NCBI GenBank assembly: GCA_963921825.1
Contig: OY997588.1
Location: 57,792,803 to 57,856,802, forward strand
Source of the DNA: Erodium maritimum
Lineage: Eukaryota; Streptophyta; Magnoliopsida; Geraniales; Geraniaceae
DNA length: 64,000 nt
Direction of reading: 5' to 3'
In this document: positions 23,855 through 35,249 of the stretch, piece by piece
Layout of the letters: every line of letters starts with the position of its first letter
Numbering within the stretch: the first letter of the stretch is position 1
The notes under the pieces: generated by a model
What the model saw: the letters and a program-made list of their open reading frames with translations, nothing else
Told to the model about the DNA's origin: nothing
The model's database searches: none
Translations under genes and position numbers: made by a program

Positions 23855-26800
23855 TTGACTGGTGCAAGGAAGAAGATTGCCACGGCTGAATCAGAGGTTC
23901 ATCGTCCGGGGCCTGAGATTCCGATTGAGCCTGTTATCAATCCGATCAAAGTGTTTGTCTCTAATCTTCCATATGATACTTCAGTTGAGTGGATGTGTTC
24001 TTATTTTGGTAGCGTGGTCCCGATTGTCAAAGCACAATCTATTAAACATCCAAATCTAAGAGGGAAGTTCTTTGGGTTTTTATTTGTTCGTTCTATGTTT
24101 GATGCTGAAAAATTGATCTTGAGTCAAAATGGTTGCAAAGTTAAGGGGTTTATTCTGGGTGTAGCATTGGACTGGTCGGAATCACATTCCAAATCGCAAC
24201 CTAAGAAGAAGATGGTTTGGAAAGCTAAAGAGTATACAGCTCGGAACCGGACCTCTCCTACTTTTGTAAATGAGAATCAATCGGATCTGTGTTATTTGGC
24301 AAAGCTGCGCTTACTTGAGGCTGGGATCATCGTGTTGGGTCTCGAGGTAGGGTTGGAGATGAACCAACTCGCAGCGGAAAATCAATAAAAACCAAGAGAC
24401 GATTAAAACCATGAAACAACTATCAAAGAATGGATTCACAAGAGAAAAATCAGCACCATCTCTTACCAAAACAAGAACACCGGTTAACGAATGATTGGCT
24501 TGAGTCTCCAAGATGCCTACGTATCCACATGGGAATCAAAGCCACGTAGTTCTTCTCTTTGAGGACTCAAGAACACAAAAATGGAGGTGGAAACTAGCCA
24601 AACCCGAAATGGCCATGGAAGAGGGAGAGAAAATGTGTTTCCTATTCTTGTCTTGTGTTTGTTATGTTGAAAAAAGATGACTTAAACATAACAAAACCCA
24701 TACTTTTCCAACTAAAGGCATGGGACAAGTATGGTGTCAAGTAAGGTGTAAATAGGACAAAGTATGGCAAGACAAGATTGGGTTAGGTGGTGAATCACCA
24801 ACACCTTAATCCTTGTCTTGCTTACTTAGTACTAATTAATCAAGACTTGATTAATTAGTTCCATGGGCCTTGGTTGCATGGGCCTTTCATGGGCCTCTTG
24901 GAACATGGTCCGTGGCCATTTCCAACGAGGTCCCGTGATTCGCTCATCGCCTCCATGCCTTCCATACCGGAAATGTCCAACATTATCCGACGCGATCAAT
25001 CCCAAGACTCCAAGCCTTGTCTCGATCCGTAAAGTCCTATTCACTTACGGGCACATGACCCAAAACCCAGTTTTGGTCATGTCCCGAGACAACTCCCTTT
25101 TGGCCATTCTCCATAAATGTGTCAATGAGTTTCATCCTCCGGTGTGACCCTTAGGTTTATGCATGTCAATAGATCAACGTAAAATCCCATTTTACTTGAT
25201 CCTATTTAAGTGGCAACTAACGAGACTTTAGTATTGCCTGACACTACATAACGAATCGACCATGTCGATTCTAACCTTTCCGTCGTCCCTGTCATTATCC
25301 TTTTATCTCCGATATCCTGATTGAGATAAGGCATAGAGCCGTCATCCTTATTATTCTCAATCACCGTTCCTTGATATGTGAGATGACTGAAGATATGATA
25401 CCCAGTATCATGTGCATGGCCATGCTATTCTTCCAGTCACTCTCGATCAAGCGGCCGAGAACCGATATCTTTCCCATACCTCAGTATGAGGGATAAATCC
25501 CTTAGCCGCCTTTCGTGTCACTCATGTAGCCCGTCCCCAAGCCAATCCTGGCCGTTATGGAAACCCTGTTACGGACAACGTTAGGATCAGGTCAAACTCA
25601 GTTTTTGACTACATAGCAATCACAAAGACTCCTTGGTCTAAGGATACATGACAAGCTACAACACTGAATATGTTCATGACTTAATCTATGGCACGTATTC
25701 AGGGCGGGTCGTCCAATATCATGTCCCACATGATATCTATGATCAGACTCCGGAATCCCATTCCAATGACTAACAGAACGTAAGCCATAAAGAGCCATCT
25801 TTCATACTAGTCGCTTCTAGTGAAGTTTTGTTGACTAGGGACCCATCGAGTGTGATCTATCTCGATCTATGGTTCTATTCGCATGGTGGGCATAGATCAG
25901 AGCACACATCGATATATTACTCCAACACATAAGTAATATAAAGCCGCTTTAATTTTATTGCTAACGATGATATATACATTTGGACATTTAGGATTGAGCT
26001 ACGGGCACTAAGACTAACACATCGGGGTCTTGAGGAAGGGTCTCACGTTAACGGATGTCCTATCAGAGTTGGAATCATGTGGTTCGAAAGGTCTGGAAGT
26101 TCGGAAGATCTCAGGGAACATTTTTTCTATCACTTGTTCTGATTTAGTGTTTTCTTCTATGCTTAGAGAAATGAAGTGGAGGTGGATTAATTCCTGGTTT
26201 CATATTATAAATTTAGATGGGTCTTTGGCTATTCAAGTAGGCCATTGGAAATGGTTCAAAGTATCAGGTTTGCCTTTTTTTGCTAACCAGGTTGCATCTT
26301 TGGAGCTTGTGTGTCACGGAATCGGGCTGCCAATCTTTCATCACTGAGCGATCCTTGCAACCAAGTTTTTTGGTGATGTTTGGACGTTGGTCAGATGTGT
26401 AAATCCGGTCACTGATGAAGTGGTGGTCAATATTAAGTTGGGAGTGGGGAATTTCGATGTGACTTTATGCCCTGTTTCGGGCGACATTTTGCGTAGTATG
26501 CTGGACCTCGTTGATCAGGTCTCTGTTGCTGATACTTCTCCGGTTGCATCTCCGGCGCTGGGCGCTGGTTATTTCAATCCCTTGTTTGTCGCTGTAGATA
26601 AGGTTTCAAATTTTGAGCAAATTTCAAATGCAGATAAGGTGGTTCAATTTGTTGAGGAGATCAAGTCCAGTCGAACACTTGTGGCGGACACGTCTGCTTA
26701 CGTTTCTAATCAGGACAAGGCTTTAGCTGTAATTTTAAATAATGAGACTTCACTTGATCAATGTGCAGTCGCCTTTCAGGACAAGGAGTTGGAACTGTCT

Positions 26801-27225
26801 TCGATACTATTAGTGCAAATCCTCACCCGGTCAAACCTGCGAATAAGGCGGCACTTTCAGCAATTAGGTCACCTCCTTCAGCACTACGCACTGTCACTCG
26901 TACGATTCAGACGCGGTCTCAGACCCGTTCCTTGGACAAACAACGTGCACGAGAGGCAGGCCCTTCTTATTTTCAAGCGTTGGTAAAACCGGTTGTATAA
27001 CCTGTTGCGAAACCGTTGGAGAAGTACAATTATGTGAAGCAACGTAGTTCGAAAGCTATTAAGAAGTATAAGGAGGTGATCGATCAATTGGAAAATTTGG
27101 ATATCGAGGTTCCCCAAAAGCGATTATTTGACGATCCTTTACTTACCTCCGAAGGGGAGGAATGGGTCGAGTATTCAAGTGACAGTGGCAGCTCGGAAGA
27201 TGGAGTTGTTGATATTCAGCATTGA
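23855..27225 (+). pseudogene. LINE ORF1 with RRM domain, interrupted
   Basis: The first part (23855-24332) has an RRM: KVFVSNLPYDTSVEWMCSYF (RNP2-like), then GKFFGFLFVRSMFDAEKLIL (RNP1-like). The solo LTR follows. After it (26020 on) come KWRWINSWFHIINLDG and GHWKWFKVSGLPFFANQVAS, then a long variable linker and an acidic end at 27130-27225 (PLLTSEGEEWVEYSSDSG). A stop at about 26346 and frame changes also break it. ORF1 of plant LINEs with an RRM is thought to bind element RNA. Removal of the LTR and one CATCG copy would bring the halves next to each other, which supports a single ancestral ORF. Confidence 0.75.
24333..26019 (-). mobile_element. Ty1-copia solo LTR, TSD CATCG
   Basis: Starts TGTTGGGTCTCGAGG and ends GGCACTAAGACTAACA, with CATCG at 24328-24332 and 26020-26024. 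Its length of 1687 bp equals that of the LTR at 445-2131, of which it is a close copy in reverse orientation. Confidence 0.96.
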
Positions 27226-27228
27226 ATC

Positions 27229-27480
27229 ATGAGAGTCCTCTCATGGAACGTGAGAGGACTGAATTCCTCTCAAAAACAGCGTTGTCTGAGAGATGTTATC
27301 GTTAAAACAAAACCGTTGTTTTTTATGGTGCAGGAGGTGAAAGTTGAATTGATTGACTTTGACTTCTTACGTTCGATTGGTTTGCAAGGAGGGTGGAGTC
27401 TTCGTATTGGAATGGTCTTTAATGCGGTGATGTGTTTGGGAAGATTCTTTTGTGTGCTATGGCAAGCAGGGTCTTCGAGA
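27229..27480 (+). pseudogene. LINE ORF2 5' fragment (endonuclease start)
   Basis: Begins MRVLSWNVRGLNSSQKQRCL followed by LRDVIVKTKPLFFMVQEVK, the opening of the APE-type endonuclease domain (W-N-x-R-G and the Q-E-x-K metal-site region). It starts three bases after the ORF1 stop. After about 60 residues it runs into unrelated sequence and the 3' UTR, so the rest of ORF2 is deleted. Confidence 0.85.
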
Positions 27481-27980
27481 GCCTCAGTTTCATTTTTGGA
27501 TTGGCAGCGCCGTCCTGGGCCGTGCATCCGGCCTAGGAAGCGAGGGAGGCGGCTGTCTGGTAGAGTGTGTTTGTGTCCTGTTTTGGATGTGTTGGGTCCG
27601 GTGAGTGCCTGTTTATCGGCCTGTATTTCTTGTTCTCAGGTTTTTTCCTGTTTGTTTGGTTTGCTCTTTTCTTAGGGTTTGTTCCCGTAGCTCCAGCTGA
27701 GATCTCCTTTGTTATGGTTGTGTTCTAGATCGATCCTCCTTGGATCCTTCTTTTCTTTATTAAAATTTTATGAGCTTATCCAAAAAAAATTCCGCAAAAG
27801 AATAATTAAATATCTAGTCAGCATCCACTCAACACTTCTGCAAACCATGATCCACATATGTGATCCCCTCACTTTGGAACTTAGCTCAGTTTCAGGAATG
27901 CGCATCATAAATCATCCTAGCCAACACATGATTCGCACATCATGATCTTCATATGTGATCCCTCACTGTACATTCTCTTA

Positions 27981-28278
27981 GAGCATCTGCAATAAAGCGT
28001 TGCGGTAGTACTGTGGTGGGAATCATTTTTGATCTCCTACCACCCCTCCTACCACTAGCTCCTACAGTGGTAACTACTAGCTTGTAATAACTTCAAGAGC
28101 AAATTATCATTTTTTTCTCTTTAATTCTCAAACAACCTCTCCCTACCACCCCTCCTACATCGTTGTAGGATTTAACCACTAGCTACTCTCTCTCCTTATC
28201 ATCTATTATTTTTTCTCTCCTCAAAATCCCTACAACCCATCCCTACCACACTACTGCAACGCCCCATTGAAGATGCTT
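27981..28278. mobile_element. Tourist-like MITE, TSD TTA
   Basis: The ends are inverted repeats: GAGCATCTGCAATAAAGCG at the left and, in reverse complement, AAGCATCTTCAATGGGGCG at the right, followed on both sides by TTGC and GTAGT. TTA flanks the element (27978-27980 and 28279-28281). Its 298-bp size, TTA duplication and GAGCAT end identify a PIF/Harbinger-derived MITE. Internal CCTACCACCCCTCCTAC motifs are repeated. Confidence 0.9.
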
Positions 28279-28350
28279 TTAAAGGATATAACAAAAAAAC
28301 TGCAACTTCCACGGTGATGTATGCATCAGTCAGAAAACTCATGTTTATAT

Positions 28351-29138
28351 ATTTTTTGGTCCGCTAAAAACCAGTTTTATTCAATCCAAAAAATACACTC
28401 CAAAGAATAATTACAATTCAGGGGAAGAAGAGGAAACAAGGTAAAGTGAAGGGAAACAAGGCCGGAAAAAAGAAACAGACTTAAATAATACTTTGAAACA
28501 ACTTGATGGTATCACCATCAGCACACGAAGAGGTGAAGCCCAATGATTTTCACAAGGCCCAAGCCGGCCAGCTTCATAACTTTTACGGAAAGAGTGCTTA
28601 AGGTGATCATTCCTAGCACGCTTGTTCTTCCGTTTAAAACAAGGTAGAAGCGTTTCGGGGTCTACGGAGGGAGAGATCTCGACGATAAACGATGACGAGA
28701 TGGAAGGAGGCCTAGTAGCAACAAAAAAGAGCTTTGGAGTTCCTTAGTGGATAGTGGCCGAGGGACTGGGCTTAGTTGCAGGCCCCAAATCCAGTTCAAG
28801 AAAATTTGGACCGGAATTTGCAGTTCGGGATGCGTGAAAGTAAAGGGAGGAGGCACGTTGACATTGAATGTAGCAACACACTTGTACTTGGGAAGAGTAA
28901 TCTCTGGAGAAGCAGGGCATCAATCATTTATCTCCGGCGTTGAACATGAAGCCAAATCGTTTATCTGATTTTGTCGGTTTGGAGGGGATGAAGGTCCAAA
29001 TATGAAATAACCGTGCCGAAAGAGGAGAAGTGTTCAAACAATTGAACGTGAGAGAACTCAGTCAGTAGGTTGTAAGGAAGAGGTTGACGGAGGAGGGTCA
29101 TGTTAGAAAAGACTCACAAATCGAGTTTCAAATATCAA
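28351..29138 (-). mobile_element. 5'-truncated LINE copy, TSD TCATGTTTATAT
   Basis: TCATGTTTATAT occurs at 28339-28350 and 29139-29150. Directly inside the left copy is ATTTTTTGG, the A tail in reverse, then a typical LINE 3' end (on the minus strand TGAATAAAACTGG then TTTTTAGCGG). The upstream part has a weak RRM-like reading on the minus strand around 28880-29100. All frames are broken. Confidence 0.85.
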
Positions 29139-29150
29139 TCATGTTTATAT

Positions 29151-29350
29151 TACACAATAGTAATTGTTATTTGTGCACGGAATTGAAGAAGATTAAAGTT
29201 GTCACAAAGAGATTATCATTGTAAAGCATATTTGTGATCCGAACCACCTTCCGGAAAGGAGTCTTTGGACATGCCCCGTGAGTCATTGTCCAAGGATCTC
29301 CTCTTCTGAGTCTTCTCTCAATCAATCAATAATCTTGCTTTTAGTATAAA
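29151..29350. other. Short spacer, nothing seen
   Basis: Unique-looking sequence between the LINE duplication and the Helitron end; no feature supported. Confidence 0.4.
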
Positions 29351-29360
29351 CTAGGTGAAA

Positions 29361-29386
29361 GCACCGCGCTAGCGCGCGGTGCTAGT
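29361..29386 (-). other. Helitron 3' terminal hairpin
   Basis: GCACCGCGCTAGCGCGCGGTGC forms a strong stem just before the CTAG terminus on the minus strand. In Helitrons this hairpin is the termination signal for rolling-circle transfer. A second partial motif, GCACCGTGCAACGCGCGG, lies 50 bases further inside. Confidence 0.88.
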
Positions 29387-30586
29387 CGTTTTTTTATGGC
29401 GATAAGGATTATGGGCGCACCGTGCAACGCGCGGTGATACCTGTAACGCTTTATTCATGTGGAAGATCTTTATTTTCATACACAAATACACCACAACTAA
29501 CGTTACCTAAACATGAAATAAAGCGGAAAAAGCTACTTGTGACATTTTGCATTAGAACAACATGACGTAGTATTGCATGTCCAAAAGACATATATGGTAA
29601 GATTCAAGACATTTTCTATCCACTGCATGAGCAGTATAAGAGTTATCAACAAATATAATATTTTCTCATAATATATGCAAAAAATATAAAAGCGTTCCAA
29701 AATAGCAAAACAGGCAAAAACAAAAGTACCATCGAGAAAATGTAGGTGCTAATCAATATCCTTCTGGGTGATATGAATTCTTCCCATAGTCTTTTGAAGT
29801 CCAATTCCAATCCATGTTTTATCTCTGATTTTAAAGAAAGTGACAAAATTGAGGGTATGTGTGTACATAGCTGCTGATTAATAAACAGCTAAAGGCAGAC
29901 AAAGTTGTCACTTAGTTATAGCTTTTTACACTCAAGTACAATACAATGAACAAAAAGGTAACGATTATTAGTTACAGACATGCACATCATCAAATGATTA
30001 TAACAAAAAAGAAAGATTATTAGTTACAGTCATGCATATCATCAAAGGATTACAACAAAGCATCAATTCCTAACTAATTTCACTATCTACATGAATCTGC
30101 TTCATTGGGCATCTCTATTAAAAGTAAGACTTTATTGATCTGAAAGGCATCAAATTTATTTGTATTTTATTTTAATCTTCGGGACGTCCTCTTCTGAATG
30201 AATATCACAATAATGATAATTACTTCACTTCCTTCAACACAACCATTGAACTCTGATGACCTAAAGGGATTGAAATCCTTCTTCAACATGCTAACTTCTT
30301 ACTCTCTCTTTTTTATCTTTGCTTACAATGATTACTGAAGAGTTCAACCCTCTCCACGGGCTATGCATTATGGTATGCTACTTGCAACTCATCCACCATA
30401 CTGAACATGAGATAGAACCATATATATAAGGTTCCTGTCCTGTATGGAGTAGCATTTATTTATATACAGGCTACAGAATCCGATAAAAAAGGTAAAACAC
30501 AAACTAATTCAGCAATAACTTGCAAAAGGTTGAATAGAAGTATTAAGGGACATATAAATTGTTTGTAGGAGGAAATAGTTACTAAC

Positions 30587-31334
30587 AATTCAAAGAGTTG
30601 CTCTAGCTTCCCGAGTTCAGCAAGAATCCGACCAATTAGTTTGTTGTCATTTAACTGCATGCAGAACACCAACATGGTCAATTTGCATTCATGACAGAAA
30701 AATTGAATTGAATATCAAAATCAAAATTAGGAGATATCTCACAAGTAGCTTAATTTTGACATATTGCCAAGCTCGGGTGGTATTGGACCAGTAAGGTTGT
30801 TTCTATGGAGGTATCTGACATAGCAAACAAATGTATAAAAGACACTTATGAACAATACAGTAATGGCTCCTAATACTAAAGAACATAACTCACAATTTGT
30901 CGGTGTATGATAAGTTCCGAAGTATTGGTGGAATAGGCCCAATGGGTTTGTTCTCACTCATGTCTCTATAAAAAAAATTACATATATAATTCAAGATTTA
31001 ACAATCTGAGTTGGTTAATCCCTCCATGATAATCTTCGTCTTTAAAAAGAACAAACATCAAATATTTACTTACATGACAGCAAGGGCTTGCATTAAACAA
31101 ATGACCTATGGAAATTTCCTTGTCATTCTATTACCTTGGAGCGACCTGTGAAAAAGAGTGGTGAACTCCTATATCTTTCAATGATAACAAATAGCTTATT
31201 TTTCCTAAGAAAGCATCCTAATCATTGCCTAAAGATTCAAGCAAGTTAAGTGAGTACGCTTACAAAGTAGCTACTTGCAGCAAACCAATATTGTATGGAA
31301 TCTCCTCTATGATCTGATTATATGATATATCCCT
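30587..31334 (-). pseudogene. ERECTA-like LRR receptor kinase exons captured by Helitron
   Basis: Five consecutive exons, each about 72 bp and encoding one leucine-rich repeat, with introns still present: 31334-31264 (DISYNQIIEEIPYNIGLLQ), 31145-31074 (LQGNRM...LMQALAV), 30965-30894 (ENKPIGPIPPILRNLSYT), 30814-30743 (LTGPIPPELGNMSKLSYL) and about 30658-30587 (LNDNKLIGRILAELGKLEQL). The order and sequence fit ERECTA-family receptors (ERL type), which perceive peptide signals in stomatal and organ growth. Signal peptide, other repeats, membrane segment and kinase are absent. There is an in-frame stop in the second exon and the last acceptor is damaged, so it is a captured genomic fragment. Confidence 0.88.
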
Positions 31335-31452
31335 CTGCATGACCCAACAAAGCACAATGATGAACATAATATAAAGAAATAACTAAATTCAAAAATCAAT
31401 GCATGGGGTACAAACACTAACAGAGTTTGAAAGCTTCTATAGTTCTTAATAT

Positions 31453-31876
31453 TATATGTGATGCTCACACAAGCACCCATAAACAACACGTCAACATTAC
31501 CCATTAAATTCAACATTGGCACAAATTCAACACATAAAATGGATCAAATCGCAGAGTGGAAAGAATCAAACCTCCAAACCATTTCATATCCTTCTCCCCC
31601 TGAAAAACCTATACGGAAACGACTGACTGAAACAATAAAACACAAGCCCCACTTGCCATTTTTCTATATGTGATGCTCACACAAGCACCCATATACAACA
31701 CGTCGACATTACCCATTAAATTCAACATTGGCACAAATTCAACACTTAAAATGGATCAAATCGCAGAGTAGAAAGAATCAAACCTCCAAACCATTTCATA
31801 TCCTTCCCCCCCTGAAAAACTTATACGAAAACGACTAACTGAAACAATAAAACACAAGCCCCACTTGCCGTTTTTC
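31453..31876. repeat. 212-bp tandem duplication inside the Helitron
   Basis: Two adjacent copies, both starting TATATGTGATGCTCACACAA (31453 and 31665) and ending near CCCCACTTGCC, over 95 percent alike. Confidence 0.93.
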
Positions 31877-33950
31877 AAGAGATAATGATCTCATTCAAAT
31901 TACTACCACAAACGGGCACATGACATAATTGGTAGAAAAAATATGTATATTTATCAAGTAGTAAGCTTGCAAAATATCAACTTAAAACATCATAACATTA
32001 TAATTTCTTATTAACACTTATGTAAACTATACAATATCTTCATCTCTAAGCGATGAGAACAACTCGGACCGACCAAAATACAGAAAAAAAATGTTCACAA
32101 TAATCATGTCATAGGTATCTATATTAAAAATCCACAACCAACATATGAAAAACCACACAACATATCTCTCAGTTCAAACATTTCTCAACTTAAATTCTTT
32201 CAAGACGCATCAGCACATAGCAAAATATTACAGGCAAAGTTGTTTGCAGTGGAAACAAAGGTCTACAGTATTATTTAAATGGTTGATTAAACCTAAACAG
32301 GTAACTGAGGCCTAGTATTCTACTCAAGTCAGGGATTGGTCCTCGTACGCTGCAACTCCTAAGACTTCTAACAAAGTCATAAAATATAGACACAATTATT
32401 TCTTGATACAATACATAAATACCTATTGAGAATCAAATTTAAAGCATATAAAGAAGATTAGAAGACAGAGGTCTTCAAATGCTAGTTAAAATAGAAAATA
32501 ATCCAATTAAGCCAGAGAAAATCTCTTGGAAATACAAAACAGTAAAGGAAGATTAAATTAAATCACACCTTTTAAATTGTGATTCCAACCCAGCCCCACA
32601 ACACCAATCCTTGACATCAAAGAAGCACAAGAAAAATCCACCTCCAAATCTCCATCATTTTCCTAGTTTCTCCAAATCTAATCACTGATAAAGGAAATGT
32701 AGAAGCATAATATTAAATATACATAATATATAGTATAGTAAGATGTCAAGCTTGTTCAACGGGGTATTACTTTGATCACACAACTTTCCCCAGTAACAAC
32801 ATCTATTACATCAACATTAAGCATTTTTGAAAGAGCTAAATAGCGAGGCTGGGTGCAGATTAGAGATGAACGATCATAGAAACTTAACGTAAATCCATGC
32901 CACTGGCACAGTAAATTTGTTAATGAAACAAAACATAATAGTGACATCATCCTTTTCTCAATTTGGGGAAATAGATTATTACCTGAATTATGTCATTGTT
33001 TTTTGGTGATTCCCAATTTCGCATTGTAGAAGGTCTCAATCGTATCAATATCTTCCCAGTAACCATCATACAGGTAAGCTTATACCTGAAAAAAATTAAT
33101 AGCTACATGTTGATTTAAATAATCTCAATCAAACATACATGCATGAGAAAATCTGAATTTAATGATCGAATTTCCATCAAACAATGATACATGAATTTGT
33201 ACTACTCCAGTTTCAGTTTAGTATATTTCATACTATATTCTTCTCTACCAAAAGGTGAGTAAAACCAAATCAAATGCACATCCTTATGAAGAAATTCGAT
33301 ACATTTTCTCTGCCATAATGAGATATCTACTATTCTTCAGTAACAATTAGACTCCATCAAATAATGATTCAAGCACCAGGCACCAGTAATTATCTCTGAC
33401 ATGAATGTAGACAATACCTCATTCGGCTAGATTGAAACCCAAATTCTGGAGGTAATTTTTAAATTGAATACAACACCCATTGAAAAGCTATGAGAGCCAG
33501 ATCATTCAACATCTTGGAGCCAACACGGATATTGTATTACCTGTTAGGAACAATCAATTTTGAAAAACTATCTAATACTAAATTAATAAAGTCAAAATCA
33601 ACATAAATTCGAGTATAGGGCATGTTAAACCAATAGCTAGGAGAAGGTAACTAAATATTACTCTTACCTTTAGATCCGAGACATCCAAAATGATAAACCC
33701 AATAAGTATCATGAAAATATTAATTAGCTGCAAAGGCCATGTAGGAGAATATGCTTCTTACCTGCAATGAGGATGTTCATCAAAAGACAATAAGGGCAGA
33801 AAAATGGTCTCCTCCTCCATGTTCTTAGCTCTCCTTTAAGCTTTCTGTGAAAGCCACATGAACAAATGGAGGTTCCAATCATTGAACATGCCTGTCCAGT
33901 TAACGTTTCTTTGGAAAAGATTGTTTTTGAAAAAAAAAATAGAAAAATTG
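31877..33950. other. AT-rich Helitron interior, origin unknown
   Basis: No gene recognised. A minus-strand open stretch at 32950-32756 with possible splice signals (WHGFTLSFYDRSSLICTQ) could be another captured exon, but I cannot assign it. Confidence 0.35.
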
Positions 33951-33951
33951 A

Positions 33952-34227
33952 ATGGCAACAGCAATTGAAGACGATTCGCAACCTCATAAGAACACAGGGA
34001 AGGCTTGTTGCTGCTTCGTGAAACCCAATTTCTTCTCCCTTTTAGCTTCCATCGAGATTGAATTCGATCCCACCATTCTCCTCCTTTTCCTTTCCCTTCC
34101 TTTCCGATTAAACCTCCCCAAAATACCGATCAATGATTATGTCGCTGCCTTGAGAGAAGCCGCTCGAGCCATGCCGGTTGCTCGAGAAATTATGGGTTTG
34201 AGAAACCCAAATTCTCCGCTTGCCTGA
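33952..34227 (+). CDS. Unrecognised 91-aa ORF near the Helitron 5' end
   Basis: An ORF beginning MATAIEDDSQPHKNTG with a hydrophobic middle (ILLLFLSLPF) and ending PVAREIMGLRNPNSPLA. No family is recognised. It runs opposite to the Helitron, close to its 5' terminus, a usual place for captured exons. It may equally be a chance ORF. Confidence 0.2.
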   Translation: MATAIEDDSQPHKNTGKACCCFVKPNFFSLLASIEIEFDPTILLLFLSLPFRLNLPKIPINDYVAALREAARAMPVAREIMGLRNPNSPLA

Positions 34228-34429
34228 TTTATCTTTGAAAGGCTGGAAATCTCCAAACGCGTGTGAGAAGCAGTGAGGCGCATCATCACGCGAGTGGAGG
34301 ACGTAGTGTACAGTTTTATTTTCTTTTAACATATAATATAGATTGTATATATTAGACTTAGAGAAGATTAGACACAATTGTATTTAACTATCTCTTTTTC
34401 GAGGCTGAGCTTTAGGCTCAATAGGCGGG

Positions 34430-34850
34430 GTTCCACAGCCTTTTTTTTGGAGTAAGGAGGAGACCCGACGGAGATGGGACGGTCCTAAAAAGACTTATAC
34501 CCATAGCCTCGGGACAGTCGTTGTTGAGAAGTCTCAGGAAAACCGCAGTTAAGGTACTTTATTTCAGTCTGTTTTATGTTTTTTTTATCGTTTTAGTTTG
34601 GGTTGTTTAGTTTCATTCGATTGTTGGAATTTTTATTTCCACTCTTGTACCTTTGAAATGTCGGTAATGAGATGTCTTAAGGTAGTATTTGCGATCCAAA
34701 GCAGTATGTTTCTACGGGTCCATGAGCGCAGGGTTGGCTACGGGCAACCAGGACATAAATCTGGAACCCATGGCTTTTACGTCCTAATTTCAATGGTTTA
34801 TATTTTGCAGTAATGCACTTCCTCATTTTACTTGTTTTAAAAAAAAAACA
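34430..34850 (+). mobile_element. LINE 3'-end fragment
   Basis: The sequence GACGGTCCTAAAAAGACTTA, then GGGACAGTCG, CCGCAGTTAAGG and a run of ten A at about 34841-34850 parallels the 3' part of the LINE at 44326-45511 (GACCGTCTGGGCCTATACCC, CCGCAGTCAAGG). It is a short 5'-truncated copy of the same family. No target duplication was identified. Confidence 0.5.
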
Positions 34851-35233
34851 TCTCCCTTTTTCATATCACCCCTAACTACTTTTTGTGACATTTGACTCCT
34901 CTAACTTCCATTTTTTCCACTTACGGTAAGACTATTAACTTTCCATTAAAAAAACATAAAAGAAATTTAAAATACCTCTTACTAACCATCAAATTTTCAA
35001 AAACCACGGCACCGACTCTTATAAAATAAAAAAATGTTGAAATGTCAATATTTCCCTTCTTTAACGTTTATATTTCAAAATATTCCATCAAAAAATTTAT
35101 TTCTTTACTTTCTTTAATTTTTTTCTTCATTTTTCTTAAAATTGTCAGTAGATATATATATATTTTTTATATTTTTCATAAATTTGTTGTTCCGTTTTTT
35201 ATAAAATTGTTTTATTACTCTTTCTTAAATATT
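34851..35233. other. AT-rich spacer, no gene seen
   Basis: Very AT-rich sequence with low-complexity T tracts; nothing supported. Confidence 0.5.
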
Positions 35234-35249
35234 ATTCATTAATTTTCAT

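Larger units (their letters stand above)
23855..27790 (+). mobile_element. LINE with intact 3' end but internally deleted ORF2
   Basis: The element runs from an RRM-containing ORF1 (from 23855) through the start of ORF2 (27229) to a 3' UTR and A tail (about 27700-27790, ending GAGCTTATCCAAAAAAAA). A second copy of the same 3' end is at 37795-37912. ORF2 is cut after the first part of its endonuclease, so reverse transcriptase is missing. A copia solo LTR lies inside ORF1. No target duplication was found, so the 5' end is uncertain. Confidence 0.8.
29351..34342 (-). mobile_element. Non-autonomous Helitron with captured gene pieces
   Basis: On the minus strand the element starts TCTATATTATATGTTAAAAG (5' end at 34342) and ends with a GC-rich hairpin followed by TTTCACCTAG (3' end at 29351). 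The host bases are A before and T after, the expected AT insertion site, with no target duplication. The TC start, hairpin 6-10 bases before CTAG, and A/T insertion define a Helitron. No Rep/helicase is visible, so it is non-autonomous. It carries exons of an ERECTA-like gene at 30587-31334 in the same orientation as the element. Confidence 0.88.
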
